In this document: in pieces, positions 54,694 to 64,000 of the stretch
Position numbering within the stretch: the stretch's first letter is position 1
Layout of the letters: the number at the start of each line of letters is the position of its first letter
Assembly: GCA_039566865.1 (NCBI GenBank)
Contig: CM076958.1
Location: forward strand, 9,338,501-9,402,500
Direction of reading: 5' to 3'
From: Aurelia coerulea
Taxonomy: Eukaryota > Cnidaria > Scyphozoa > Semaeostomeae > Ulmaridae
DNA: 64,000 nt
Made by a program: the position numbers and the translations under genes
Notes under the pieces: model-generated
Databases searched by the model: none
Seen by the model: only the letters and a program-made list of their open reading frames with translations
What the model was told of the DNA's origin: nothing

Positions 54694-55037
54694 GTGAGTG
54701 AGTATTTGTATTTAACGTGCCTAGCCTGCGAAAGTCTCGAGATGACTTGTTTCCAGCAGGGGACACGGGGACATAACCTTTCACTTTTTAGGCACATACA
54801 CTTGCTATTCTCGCAAGGTATGGGTTTCTGCGCTTGGCGCAGGGGGGGCCCATCAGGGCGACCCCGGTCCTTCCTCTCGATGTGACCACACCTCGTGATT
54901 CCTTTTGCCTTTGCCTGGAATTACAGAGAGTTAGCAGCTCTCCTCACACTTTCGCAGCAAGTATGACCCTGGTGGGATTCGAACCCACGACCTTGCGGTT
55001 GTGAGTCCGGCGCCTTAACCACTGAGCCAACCTCGCT
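54694..55037 (-). mobile_element. tRNA-derived SINE
   Basis: On the minus strand the head has an A box TGGCTCAGTGG (55019-55029) and a B box GGTTCGAATCC (54975-54985) at normal tRNA spacing, with a CTCACAA anticodon-like loop. The acceptor strands do not pair, so this is a SINE head, not a working tRNA gene. The body runs to an ACTCACTCAC-type tail at 54694, where the fold-back element inserted. It splits the LINE frame (52560/55038). Confidence 0.85.
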
Positions 55038-55780
55038 GTTTAGGAATAACATGGTTGCGAACCCTGGAAAGTTTCAATTGATATTCCTGGGTATGAAAGA
55101 AACTGTGCACTTGGGCTTGAATATCAATGGCCAAATCATACGTGCAAGTGATAAAGTGAAACTACTAGGAGTCACTATCGATAAAAAACTAACTTTTGGC
55201 CAACACGTAGAGGATCTCTGCATGAAAGTCAGTACGAAGGTAAAGGCATTCTCTAGATTGTTAAATTATATCAATTTTAATCAAGCAAGGGTCGTATTCA
55301 ACGCTGTTATACTATCACATTTCAACTATTGCCCCCTGATTTGGCTATTTTGTAGCAAAGCTGCCAACAGTAACATCAATCGACTACACAAACGTGCTTT
55401 AAGGGTTTTATACCAGGATTTTGAATCCTCTTTTGAAGAACTTCTATTTAGGCATGATGATGCTACAATACATGTAAAGAACCTACATAAACTGCTCTTA
55501 GAAGTCTACAAAACGCTCCACCAATTAAATCCGTCATACCTCTGGGAGAATTTCCAAACAAAATCTATTACTTACAATTTACGAAAACAAGTATTATGTG
55601 AGATTCCTCAGAGGTCTCACACGATGAAATATGGGATAAACTCCCTAAAATTTAGGGGAGCTATGCTGTGGAATACCCTAAACGATGATGCAAAGAATGT
55701 AGCGTCTGTTGCAGCTTTCAAAAAAGAAATTAAAACTTGGGATGGAACCAGTTGCCTTTGTACAATTTGTAAATAGACAC
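55038..55780 (+). pseudogene. LINE C-terminal part (same LINE as 50690-52560)
   Basis: The frame resumes with ANPGKFQLIFLGMKE, then KLLGVTIDKKLTFGQHVEDL, VFNAVILSHFNYCPLIWLFC, RALRVLYQDFESSFEELL and the tail GINSLKFRGAMLWNTL, with a final Cys pair (CLCTIC). The stop is at 55776. It is continuous with the RT upstream once the SINE and fold-back are removed. Confidence 0.92.
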
Positions 55781-55927
55781 TGAATTCCTTTGATTGTAAA
55801 TTAGCATGTATTACTTTCAGGGGCGCACATTCCGAAAATCATTGGGGGGTTGTAAATGCATTTGGGACCGAATTTTTAACAGTTGAACCAAGACGCAAGC
55901 TACGATATTCAGGGACCGCGCAGCTAT
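55781..55927. other. LINE 3' end and solo hAT-like terminus
   Basis: CAGGGGCGCACATTCCG at 55819 looks like a hAT left terminus, but no partner was identified before the minisatellite. Confidence 0.4.
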
Positions 55928-56014
55928 AGTGGTGCTCCAGCTCCAGTGGTGCTCCAGCTCCAGTGGTGCTCCAGCTCCAGTGGTGCTCCAGCTCCAGTGG
56001 TGCTCCAGCTCCAG
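55928..56014. repeat. 17-bp minisatellite, five copies
   Basis: AGTGGTGCTCCAGCTCC repeats five times with no change. It lies at the junction between two LINE relics. Confidence 0.97.
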
Positions 56015-57383
56015 AGAAATTGAGTGTCTATAAGCAACTTAGAAATAAAGTAACGAAAGAAATAAAGGTTGCTGTACAGTCACACTATCACGGGTTAATT
56101 AACGAAAATAAGGACAACCCCAAAAAAATGTGGCAGACTATAAACAGAGTCTTAGATTGATCCTCTAAGTCAACAATTCCTGCGAGTTTGGACATTGATG
56201 GCAAAAAACTAACTAAGGAGGGAGATATAGTAGAAGCATTGAATCATCATTTTGTTTCAGTTGGACCAAAACTAGCAAGTAAAATTGAACAAAATACAAA
56301 TGATGATCCTCTTAAACATATCGATAATGAACGGAACACAATGAGACTCACCCCTGTTGATGAGGATTACGTGCCTAGAGCTATTAAGCAACTAAAAATG
56401 GCAAGGCCCCAGGACCTAATAAGATTCCGACAATGCTGATAAAGGAAGCTGCGGATCTCATATGTAAACCGTTGACAATGGTTTTCAACTCTTCTTTACG
56501 GAAGGATATTTTCCCTGACATCTGGAAACTGGCGAAGGTCACCCCCATTTTCAAATCAGGTTCTAAAAGTGAGGCTAACAACTATAGGCCAATCTCGGTG
56601 ATCTCTGTGTTCTCGAGAATCCTTGAAAGGATTGTACATGACCAAGTTTACGAATATCTCAAAGCAAACAAGGTTCTGGCAATGAGTCAATCAGCTTTTC
56701 AAAAACTTTGTTCAACAATAACATCATTGATTGATAGTACTGACTATTGGTATGAGAATATTGACCACAAGCACTTTAATTTAGCAATATTCCTAGATCT
56801 CAAAAAGGCTTTCGATACTGTTGACCATAAGATTTTGTTAGAAAAATTGAGGAAATACGGTATTCGAGAACTTTCCGGAGACTGGTTTAAATCATACCTT
56901 GAAAACAGAAAGCAGTACTGTGCCGCCAACGGTTATGAATCAAGGCCTATGACAGTTACATGTGGCATTCCCCAAGGTTCCTGTATTGGCCCCCTTCTCT
57001 TCATAATGTACCTCAATGACTTTGAAAAATGTTTGAAAGTCTCAAAGGCCGGTATGTATGCTGATGATACTCACGTGACCTTAACATCAAAAAATGTCGA
57101 AGAACTTGTTCATAAGGCTCAAGAGGAGTTGACCCATATTTCTGAATGGATGCGGATAAATAAATTAAGTGCCAATCCACAAAAAACAGAGTATATGGTA
57201 ATTGGGCACCCTCGTAAAACTAATAAAGTGGAGATACAAGATACATTGAGACTGAATGGTTCAGACTAAATAAAACGGGTGAAGAAAACCAAATCACTTG
57301 GAGTCATTGTAGACGAAGGACTTAACTGGGAAGAACAATTCAAAACTGTCAAAAGGAAAGTTCGCGGAGGTCTCGCACATACG
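56015..57383 (+). pseudogene. Second LINE relic: linker and reverse transcriptase, 3'-truncated
   Basis: 56015-56160 gives KVTKEIKVAVQSHYHGLINE and NPKKMWQTINRVLD. A stop and a frameshift near 56405 precede RT (56433-57269): NNYRPISVISVFSRILERIV, AIFLDLKKAFDTVDHKILL, CGIPQGSCIGPLLFIMYLND and AGMYADDTHVTL (catalytic ADD intact). One in-frame stop at 57267 and then KSLGVIVDEGLNWEEQFKTV. It ends abruptly at 57383, where the Tudor-knot module starts. Confidence 0.9.
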
Positions 57384-57468
57384 AAAAAGTGCTTGTAGGA
57401 GATTGGACATTTGCTACATTGCGGCTCCGTAGGTGGTACCGCGCAGCGACGTACTGTTATCAGACAAA

Positions 57469-58600
57469 ATGGCGGAACGAAGATCCACGCGACAAGCATC
57501 GAAGGCAGCTGTTAATTATGAAGAGCTTCCAGACATGCATCTCCCTGCTAGAGCGACCAAGAAGAAACATGGGGGACGTCATAGCAATGAAGTATATCCA
57601 ATTGAGGTAACAATTTAAACTCAGTCATCATATTTTTGGGTTATAATTGTTAGGCCAAAACATCAAAAGAATGGAATTCACTTTCCGAGCAACCTACTAC
57701 TAAACACGACAATATGAAATAAAATTTTTAAAAGAGGAATACAGACACAACATAATTGTTGTGAAGAGTCTGAGGCTTTTTCCGATTTGGTTACAAGTAA
57801 ACATGTATACTGCCTCTTTATTAAAAGTTTGCTGGTTTTGATTGAATCTTCATATCACTCTCAGTAACTAGGCCTAATGTTGTAAATTAAATGTATGAAC
57901 CATACGTATGGTTCATGATGAACCATACGTATGGTTCATGTATTATCAACATATATATCATAATATATTCATGAAATAGTTCATAATATCATTATTAACT
58001 GTGTCATTTCTCCTAGATCACTGAAACTGATTATACCAACAAGCGTGTCAAAGTGCACTACATTGGATACCCAAAGAGCATGGATGAGTGGAGGGATGTT
58101 TCCAAGGATGAGGAAAGGATCTGCCAGCTTGATGAACGGTTACTCCCAAGTGAATTTAGTTTAGAGGAAAGGACCAAAATATTTTTTGATAGATTGCGCA
58201 GGAAAATAAAGTATCAGTTGTTTCCATCAAAACAAGAAGACCCAAATGTGAAAATTGAAATCGAGGTCGATGTTGATGTTTTTGAAATATTATCAAACCT
58301 AGGATCAGAGATTAAGAAGGGTCACTTTAAAGTTGTTGCAAATAACAACTGGATTCGGTGTTGGGAGCTGATTGGGATCATAGGATTATTAATAAACAAG
58401 TAGATTTTTCCTATGTAATTCCAAAAAATGTGGAGCTGTGGATGAGAAAATAAAAACAGTTTGTGGAATTCAAATTGATTGCTGGAGTGCCCATACAGAA
58501 GAACATTCAGCAGGACCCTGTTCTTGTATTTGATTTTGTTAGGGGGGATGGAGTCAAAGCTGAATATATGGATGATAGCTGGAGACAACCTAAGGATTAA
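57469..58600 (+). pseudogene. Tudor-knot (chromo-barrel-like) protein gene, copy 1, broken
   Basis: Exon 1 (57469-57606) starts at the ATG in AAAATGGCGGAACG and codes a basic N-terminus (RRSTRQASKAAVNYEELPD). The intron 57607-58016 has GTAACA and TTTCTCCTAG borders. Exon 2 starts at 58017 in phase 0 with KRVKVHYIGYPKSMDEWRD, a Tudor-knot/chromo-barrel strand pattern with the usual aromatic and DEW motif. A one-base deletion near 58340 (absent in copy 2) and an in-frame TAA near 58453 break it; homologous codons continue to FDFVRGDGVKAEYMDD and a stop at 58600. It probably bound methylated chromatin or DNA-associated partners (family inference); the role in an element is unknown. Confidence 0.75.
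57895..57939. repeat. Two tandem 22-bp palindromes in the intron
   Basis: ATGAACCATACGTATGGTTCAT occurs at 57895-57916 and again at 57918-57939 with one base between. Each is a perfect palindrome (centre TACGTA). Conserved in copy 2 at 63476-63520. Confidence 0.95.
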
Positions 58601-58847
58601 TCAAAAGACTTTATCTTTTTTCGGTATTTGATTATGGATAAGAAGCATTTCAATTTTAAACGAGTTTCATCATTGACTAATGTGATAACAAAAGCAATGC
58701 CTTAAAATCAAAGGGATGAAATTGCCTATAGTGACTGTTTCCATTTTCACAATTGGGTAATCCACAAGAATAGAACATTTATCTCTTCCTAAAAAGGATG
58801 AACTTATAGACCTATACTACAGCTTCCATGTCTCCACACATTGTGGT
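58601..58847. other. Convergent 3' UTR interval
   Basis: AT-rich spacer between the stops of the Tudor-knot gene (plus) and the transposase (minus). No poly(A) signal stands out. Confidence 0.5.
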
Positions 58848-61182
58848 CTATTGTCTATTTACTTTTATAAAGTGAGAAGGTGAACAGAATGTATGGAAGC
58901 TGCATTTATTGAATGGCTTAGTGCATGTTTTCAAGTTATGCCCAACCTCAGAGCAGTTGCCACATTTATGTACAATTTTCTCACGTCTATAACCTTCATC
59001 TTCCAATTGGTGAAGCCTGTTACTCTTTTGAAGAAGCATGACCAAGGCTTCTGAGCCACGATAATTTGTGGATCTGAAAAAATCTTTAGTTTGGATTTGA
59101 TTTAGTTTCTCCAATCCTTGCTGGTTGAAAATAGCCAAGTTGCCATATTTTCTCAAGAACTGTGGGACATGTTGGACCAAGGCATGCATGTATGGAGTGA
59201 CATGTTTTGTCTGATACAAAGACAGAAAAAGTAGAAACCAGCCATCTATTCTAGTTTGTAGTCTGACAATCTCATCCTCACTCTCCATTGTGCTACGAAT
59301 CATTTTGTAGACTTCTAAGAAGTCTGTCCACAGCTTTTGTACGCTGTCCACCTTGCAATGGCCAGGTAATAAAATGGTCATGTTTATCTTTGAAAACAAG
59401 ACCAACTTCTCAGGACCAGTGAGGTCTCTCCATCTTAATTTTTGTGTTTCCTTGTCAATAGACCAATGGAAGTCAATACCACACTCATTGTTTAAAAAAT
59501 TCTCATAGGCAGCCATGTGGGTATACTTCTTCCTGTCAAAGTCATTAAAATTTGTCTTTTTATCAATAGCATCTTGCCTTCTTAGCTCTAAAATAAGTAA
59601 ATTTTGCAAGTTATCAGTAAATCTGAGAAAGAGATGAAAAGTGTCAATGATAACATGCTTGATTGAGATAGAAGGAAACAAGGGTGGATATTTGCAGCCA
59701 TACTTTGACTTCAAGGGTCCTTTTTTAGCAGCCATCTCTATTATATGTTCCACTGTTCGTGCTCCTTTGGAGGTATCAAAAACAGACCATCGCTTTGTAA
59801 TATCATATTTTTCTGTTGTTTTACATATACACCATAAACATGGGTAGTCTGAAGCTGCACTCCAAATTCCACATACCATAGCTAAGAATTTCCAGTCCCC
59901 TCCCAAATACCACTCTATGTCACACTTTATGCCTCTGAAATGAACAAACTTTGTATTTTCATCTTTGTGTCTGATATCAATCAGTTCAGTGCATAAATGC
60001 TCCTAATCCTCTTTTATCTTTAGGATTGCAATGGGATAATTTCCTTCCACTGAATAAGCTTTCTTTCCTTCATTAATGATTGTGAATGCTATGTTGACAA
60101 CGTGAAGCCGTTTCCCAATAAATGTACCATCACCGGTTAGTTTTATTTTCAGTGGTAGGATGTCTTTTATGTCAACTGACTCTGCTAAATTAGCTACCCT
60201 GGAAATGATTCTGTCTTTAACGCCTTGTTGTACACCAGTACCACTTGGAGTAGGTGTTATTTTCCATTTGCTGTTCATTTTTTGCACCATTTGTGATATT
60301 CGAAAAGAAGATGGCATATCTTTATTGCTCATTGAAATTTCATGGATTGCTTTTCAGGAAATTCCAAACCTTTCTTTGATATACAAAATTGTTTTGATGT
60401 GGTCAATATCATCTTTATCAAGTACTCTTTTTTCTTTTGGTGGATCAGTTTCTCTTAAACTAATTAGTTCGAATTTTCCACTGTCCATGTTGTTTATCTC
60501 TACCTTTGTTGGGAGGAAATCGTATCCTTCAAAAAATGAAAGTGCAGTGTTACAATCTTCAGCAAATATTTTGTAAATCCTCTTCTGTTGCTTTTTTGAA
60601 TAATCTGAGAAAACTTTTCTGCTGATGGTCCCCTTGTCTTATTTTTTCTTACAAGTTTCTTGACAATATCTTTCAGTCGCATTTTAGATTTTTTTGAGAA
60701 CTTTTTCTGATGAGACAGGTTTTCCTCCATTTTCTTTCGCTTTACTGTTTCAGCCACTAGCTCAGTTTCAAGTTTCCGTTTCCGTGCATTGAGTGTGTCA
60801 TTTTCATCTTTTAAGGCAATCGTTTCCATCTCATCATAATAAATTTTAATCTGCCATTGTGCATTAGGATCGCTTCTCCACTTTGATAACATGGACTTTT
60901 ATGGGTTGCTGCAGAAATAGGTTTGACAATTCTATATAGTCTCATGCGGAATGCAGTGATAATACGCTCATTCAAAACAACACTTTTCAATCCACTTTCC
61001 TCAAAAACTGTTTGCAGGATTTTTATCACGATATTCTCATCTCTATACAACTGAAGCCACGATATCTTTCTTCCTGCACCCTTCTGGAGATTTTCTTTGA
61101 TTTCTTTAGTTGCCTCATAAACTGCATAGCTGAAATATGATACATTTGTTATTGTTGGTGTATTCCCAGGGGGGGTACTCAT
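58848..61182 (-). pseudogene. DDE transposase relic, RAG1/CMC-like architecture with zinc knuckle
   Basis: N-terminal part (to 60811): helical residues after a possible acceptor ATTTCAG, YAVYEATKEIKENLQKG. A frameshift near 60890 leads to a coiled coil (KRKLETELVAETVKRKKMEE, 60500-60892); two more breaks follow. From 60332 one frame runs to 58848 with a single TAG at 60003. It holds KIKLTGDGTFIGKRLHVVN (first Asp), GGDWKFLAM and YPCLWCICK (CxxC), HVIIDTFHLFLRF (second Asp), TPYMHALVQHVPQFLRKYG and FNQQGLEKLN (Glu). The C-terminal CGNCSEVGHNLKTC is a CCHC knuckle. The D...CxxC...D...helical insert...E layout resembles RAG1/Transib and CMC transposases; the exact superfamily is uncertain. Confidence 0.65.
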
Positions 61183-61580
61183 TGACTTTCAATACGGGGG
61201 GGGTCCATGCCAATATTTGGGGTCCGAAATTTCATGTTCAATCAATATTTGGGGTCTGTGAATTACAACATGGACAAAAGTTCAATATTTGGGGTCCACA
61301 AATCTGAAGAAAGGAGAATCGTGCAATTTGGCCCTGAATTTGCGAATCATGAAATAAATATTTTGGTATTATTCAAAAACTGAGAAAGATCAAGAAGCTC
61401 AAATTGAAATCATTCAAAAAAATTTCAGGGACCCCAGAAATAGATAACAATATTTGGGGTCTTCAAAACGTTAGACTCAATATTTGGGGTCCCCAAAACA
61501 TCAGGCTCAATATTTAGGGGTCAGCAAAGAAATAGTGGCATGGACCCCCCCGTATTGAAAGTTAGTGAGTACCCCCCCTG
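61168..61580. mobile_element. GGGGG-TACT family element at the 5' end of the transposase relic
   Basis: The left end GGGGGGGTACTCATTGACTT and the reversed right end GGGGGGGTACTCACTAACTT lead into CAATACGGGGGGGTCCATGCC-like arms of about 45 bp. Inside, CAATATTTGGGGTC repeats about seven times in both halves. Non-coding. Confidence 0.85.
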
Positions 61581-62207
61581 GGGTACTCACTAACAAATAA
61601 AATCTTTTTAGTTTCTTTGTTTTGTTTTTTTGTGGGGGGGGGGCTCTCTCTCGATTAGTTTATCTACTTAGAGAGCTCCTCCTTAGTCAATTAATCTTAA
61701 ATACAACCATGTAAAGTATCTTTTATATTCATTTTAGTTTGTCTTTTCTCGATTTCCGTTATAATGTTGTTATGTATTTTAGTCGTAGAGTATTTATGTT
61801 GAATTGTATTTAGGATTAATTGATAATGAATGAAAATGAAAACTGAAACTGGTGTATTGTAAGATATCTGTTTCTTTAAGTAATCAAATCATTGCAGAAC
61901 TAAACCAAATTTTACTATTATGTATATTATCAAGGATATCAGGAGTTTGTTAATTGTCTGTTTCAGGTATAAAGGAAATATGATAATTGTTGGTTATCAC
62001 AATTCCTTTTTGTGTCAAAGCTACTTTATCCAGACTTTTGGTAGTTTTTGAAGAAAAAACAATTTGAAAAAAAATACACTTTGTTTCTATCTAAAAAAAA
62101 TACTAAAAAATATTCTGAACCAGGGTAAACAAGCTGTAACGACTAACTATGAATAAAAAGTGAATTAACTTCTATCTAGGTAGCTAGAAAGCCATGTTGT
62201 TACTTAC
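61581..62207. other. No gene recognised
   Basis: T-rich sequence with a G run near 61635. It may be an intron between the signal-peptide exon at 62208 and the transposase frame, or simply spacer. Confidence 0.4.
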
Positions 62208-62356
62208 TTGTTTAGGTTGTGCCAGAAAAATTGGCCATTTGTGTCATGAAATGGAATCTTATGACCATTGTTTTGCTCCTCTGATCCATTGACACATTCA
62301 GTTATTCCAGTGAATTCGATCAAAATCAATAAAACTGCGATGTAGAAATTCGCCAT
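62208..62356 (-). other. Possible first exon with signal peptide, divergent to Tudor-knot copy 2
   Basis: The ATG at 62356 opens MANFYIAVLLILIEFTGITE, a clean signal peptide, followed by a polar stretch to a GTAAGT donor at 62207. There are about 50 codons without stop. The next exon is unknown: the transposase frame downstream has a plausible acceptor near 61135, but a signal peptide on a transposase would be odd, so a separate or captured host exon is as likely. Confidence 0.35.
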
Positions 62357-63054
62357 TCTTTGAAAATATTGTGTGCAAAACAGGTTACACAGCCTAGATA
62401 GACTCTAAAAGCGTACGAAAAGTTATTAAAATCTGTCGAGCTGTTAAAGAACTACACCTCTGCGAGGGCAACTTATAATCCTATCTCAAACGCGACGAGA
62501 AAATTTATAAAATTTCAGACTAAAAATGCCGGTAACTTTTTCCGCGCGAAGATGAAAATTTTTATATCAAAAAAACCCGCCAAAAGTGATCTTGAAGCCT
62601 CGATGTGTACTTTTTTGATATCGTATACGAGGCTCATACAATATTGCTGATTGTGAGCTCTGGTCATGCACGATCAAACGAACGCCATACTGAAGCACTC
62701 ACGAATTCGGAGGACTTATTGTTTTAAAATCAAAAATGCCAGTTCGAAATTTGCAGAAAATGGAGAAATAAGTCTTCCAACGAAATTATGAAGAGTTTAT
62801 TGTGCCAGAATCAGGTGTACTTTTTGGATTTATGCTCGCAGTTCTAGCCAAGAGATGAAAATTGTAAGAAATTTGCTGAAAATGATCTTTGCGGCCTATC
62901 GAAAACAATGGGCATCGCAGGTGAGTGAAAGCTACTATCTTTTGTCCAAGCTATTTTCCACATGATACGAAAAAGTGCTTGTAGGAGATTGGACATTTGC
63001 TACATTGCGGCTCCGTAGGTGGTACCGCGCAGCGACGTACTGTTATCAGACAAA
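62357..63054 (+). promoter_or_regulatory. Divergent intergenic region upstream of Tudor-knot copy 2
   Basis: 700 bp between the minus-strand signal-peptide exon and the plus-strand Tudor-knot start. A short ATG frame at 62855-62920 (MKIVRNLLKMIFAAYRKQW) ends at GCAG|GTGAGT, a good splice donor, and could be an upstream exon. The duplicated module starts at 62968. No TATA box stands out. Confidence 0.35.
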
Positions 63055-64000
63055 ATGGCGGAACGAAGATCCACGCGACAAGCATCGAAGGCAGCTGTTA
63101 ATTATGAAGAGCTTCCAGACATGCATCTCCCTGCTAGAGCGACCAAGAAGAAACATGGGGGACGTCTTAGCAATGAAGTATATCCAATTGAGGTAACAAT
63201 TTAAACTCAGTCATCATATTTTTGGGTTATAATTGTTAGGCCAAAACATCAAAAGAATGGAATTCACTTTCCGAGCAACCTACTACTAAACACGACAATA
63301 TGAAATAAAATTTTTAAAAGAGGAATACAGACACAACATAATTGTTGTGAAGAGTCTGAGGCTTTTTCCGATTTGGTTACAAGTAAACATGTATACTGCC
63401 TCTTTATTAAAAGTTTTCTGGTTTTGATCTTCATATCACTCTCAGTAACTAGGCCTAATGTTGTAAATTAAATGTATGAACCATACGTATGGTTCATGAT
63501 GAACCATACGTATGGTTCATGTATTATCAACATATATATGATAATATATTCATGAAATAGTTCATAATATCATTATTAACTGTGTCATTTCTCCTAGATC
63601 ACTGAAACTGATCATACCAACAAGCGTGTCAAAGTGCACTACATTGGATACCCAAAGAGCATGGATGAGTGGAGGGATGTTTCCAAGGATGAGGAAAGGA
63701 TCTGCCAGCTTGATGAACGGTTACTCCCAAGTGAACTTAGTTTAGAGGAAAGGACCAAAATATTTTTTGATAGATTGCGCAGGAAAATAAAGTATCAGTT
63801 GTTTCCATCAAAACAAGAAGACCCAAATGTGAAAATTGAAATCGAGGTCGATGTTGATGTTTTTGAAATATTATCAAACCTAGGATCAGAGATTAAGAAG
63901 GGTCACTTTAAAGTTGTTGCAAATGAACAACTGGATTCGGTGTTGGGAGCTGATTGGGATCATAGGATTATTAATAAACAAGTAGATTTTTCCTATGTAA
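63055..64000 (+). CDS. Tudor-knot (chromo-barrel-like) protein gene, copy 2, open to the edge
   Basis: Exon 1 is 63055-63192, the intron 63193-63597 (GTAACA...TCCTAG), and exon 2 runs from 63598 to the window end. It lacks the one-base deletion of copy 1 and stays open through GHFKVVANEQLDSVLGADWD to the edge. Domain content: basic N-terminus, Tudor-knot (KVHYIGYPKSMDEWRD), a Lys-rich helical segment (ERTKIFFDRLRRKIKYQLF), and an acidic part (VKIEIEVDVDVFEI). Copies 1 and 2 differ at only a handful of sites, including the intron. Molecular role unknown; chromatin binding is a domain-based guess. Confidence 0.72.
63476..63520. repeat. Two tandem 22-bp palindromes in the intron, copy 2
   Basis: Same as 57895-57939: two perfect ATGAACCATACGTATGGTTCAT palindromes one base apart, unchanged between copies. 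Confidence 0.95.

Larger units (their letters stand above)
57384..62967. repeat. Two-gene module, copy 1 (5.6 kb)
   Basis: The sequence starting ATACGAAAAAGTGCTTGTAG at 57384 recurs, about 99% identical, from 62968 to the window end. The module holds a plus-strand Tudor-knot gene and a convergent minus-strand DDE transposase relic. Only the first about 1.03 kb of copy 2 is inside the window, so the period of 5.58 kb is the spacing of the two starts. No terminal inverted repeat was found at the start. Confidence 0.75.

Noticed and set aside
54965..55037. A tRNA gene on the minus strand (A and B boxes, plausible anticodon loop)
   Set aside because: The acceptor strands do not pair and the sequence continues into a SINE body and tail, so it is a SINE head.

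Overview
The window is repeat-rich metazoan DNA, probably from a cnidarian (an inference from the mix of BEL/Pao, Gypsy, DIRS, Penelope, LINE and hAT families and the AT-rich intergenic DNA; no species marker was found). I found no ordinary host gene supported end to end. Nearly every coding stretch belongs to a transposable element, and most are broken by frameshifts, stops or later insertions. The value of the window is that many of these insertions can be read to the base from target-site duplications (TSDs) and restored reading frames.

Layout. 1-2.6 kb: 5' half of a BEL/Pao element (minus) leaving the left edge, with a 47-residue coding minisatellite. 2.6-8.8 kb: small inverted-repeat elements, a dispersed repeat that carries a short secreted-protein ORF (copy 1, split by a 2.0-kb hAT relic), then a BEL/Pao integrase relic. 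8.85-27.36 kb: a four-level nest. A Gypsy element (minus, 154-bp LTRs) has a BEL/Pao element (plus, 179-bp LTRs) in its gag and separately a 1.6-kb hAT-type element in its gag, which itself holds a TA-flanked long-TIR element. The BEL gag in turn holds a 6.6-kb CACTA/EnSpm-like element that contains two tandem arrays and smaller insertions.

27.4-33.5 kb: LINE tail, a 5'-truncated Penelope-like element (minus) split by a second TA-flanked long-TIR element that itself holds a hAT, then copy 2 of the dispersed repeat in opposite orientation. 33.5-39.3 kb: a LINE relic and a 1.35-kb TIR element. 39.4-47.15 kb: a DIRS-type tyrosine-recombinase retrotransposon (minus), interrupted by a 5'-truncated LINE with 9-bp TSDs, a TIR element, a 140-bp hairpin element and a Penelope fragment. 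48.0-50 kb: diverged copy 3 of the dispersed repeat and two inverted-repeat elements. 50.7-57.4 kb: two LINE relics, the first split by a tRNA-derived SINE and a 2.1-kb fold-back element.

57.4-64 kb: the most gene-like part. A two-exon gene for a Tudor-knot (chromo-barrel-like) protein converges on a DDE transposase relic with a D-D-E layout, CxxC pair and C-terminal zinc knuckle. A second copy of the Tudor-knot gene, almost identical and still open, starts 5.6 kb downstream and runs off the right edge. This looks like a two-gene repeat module.
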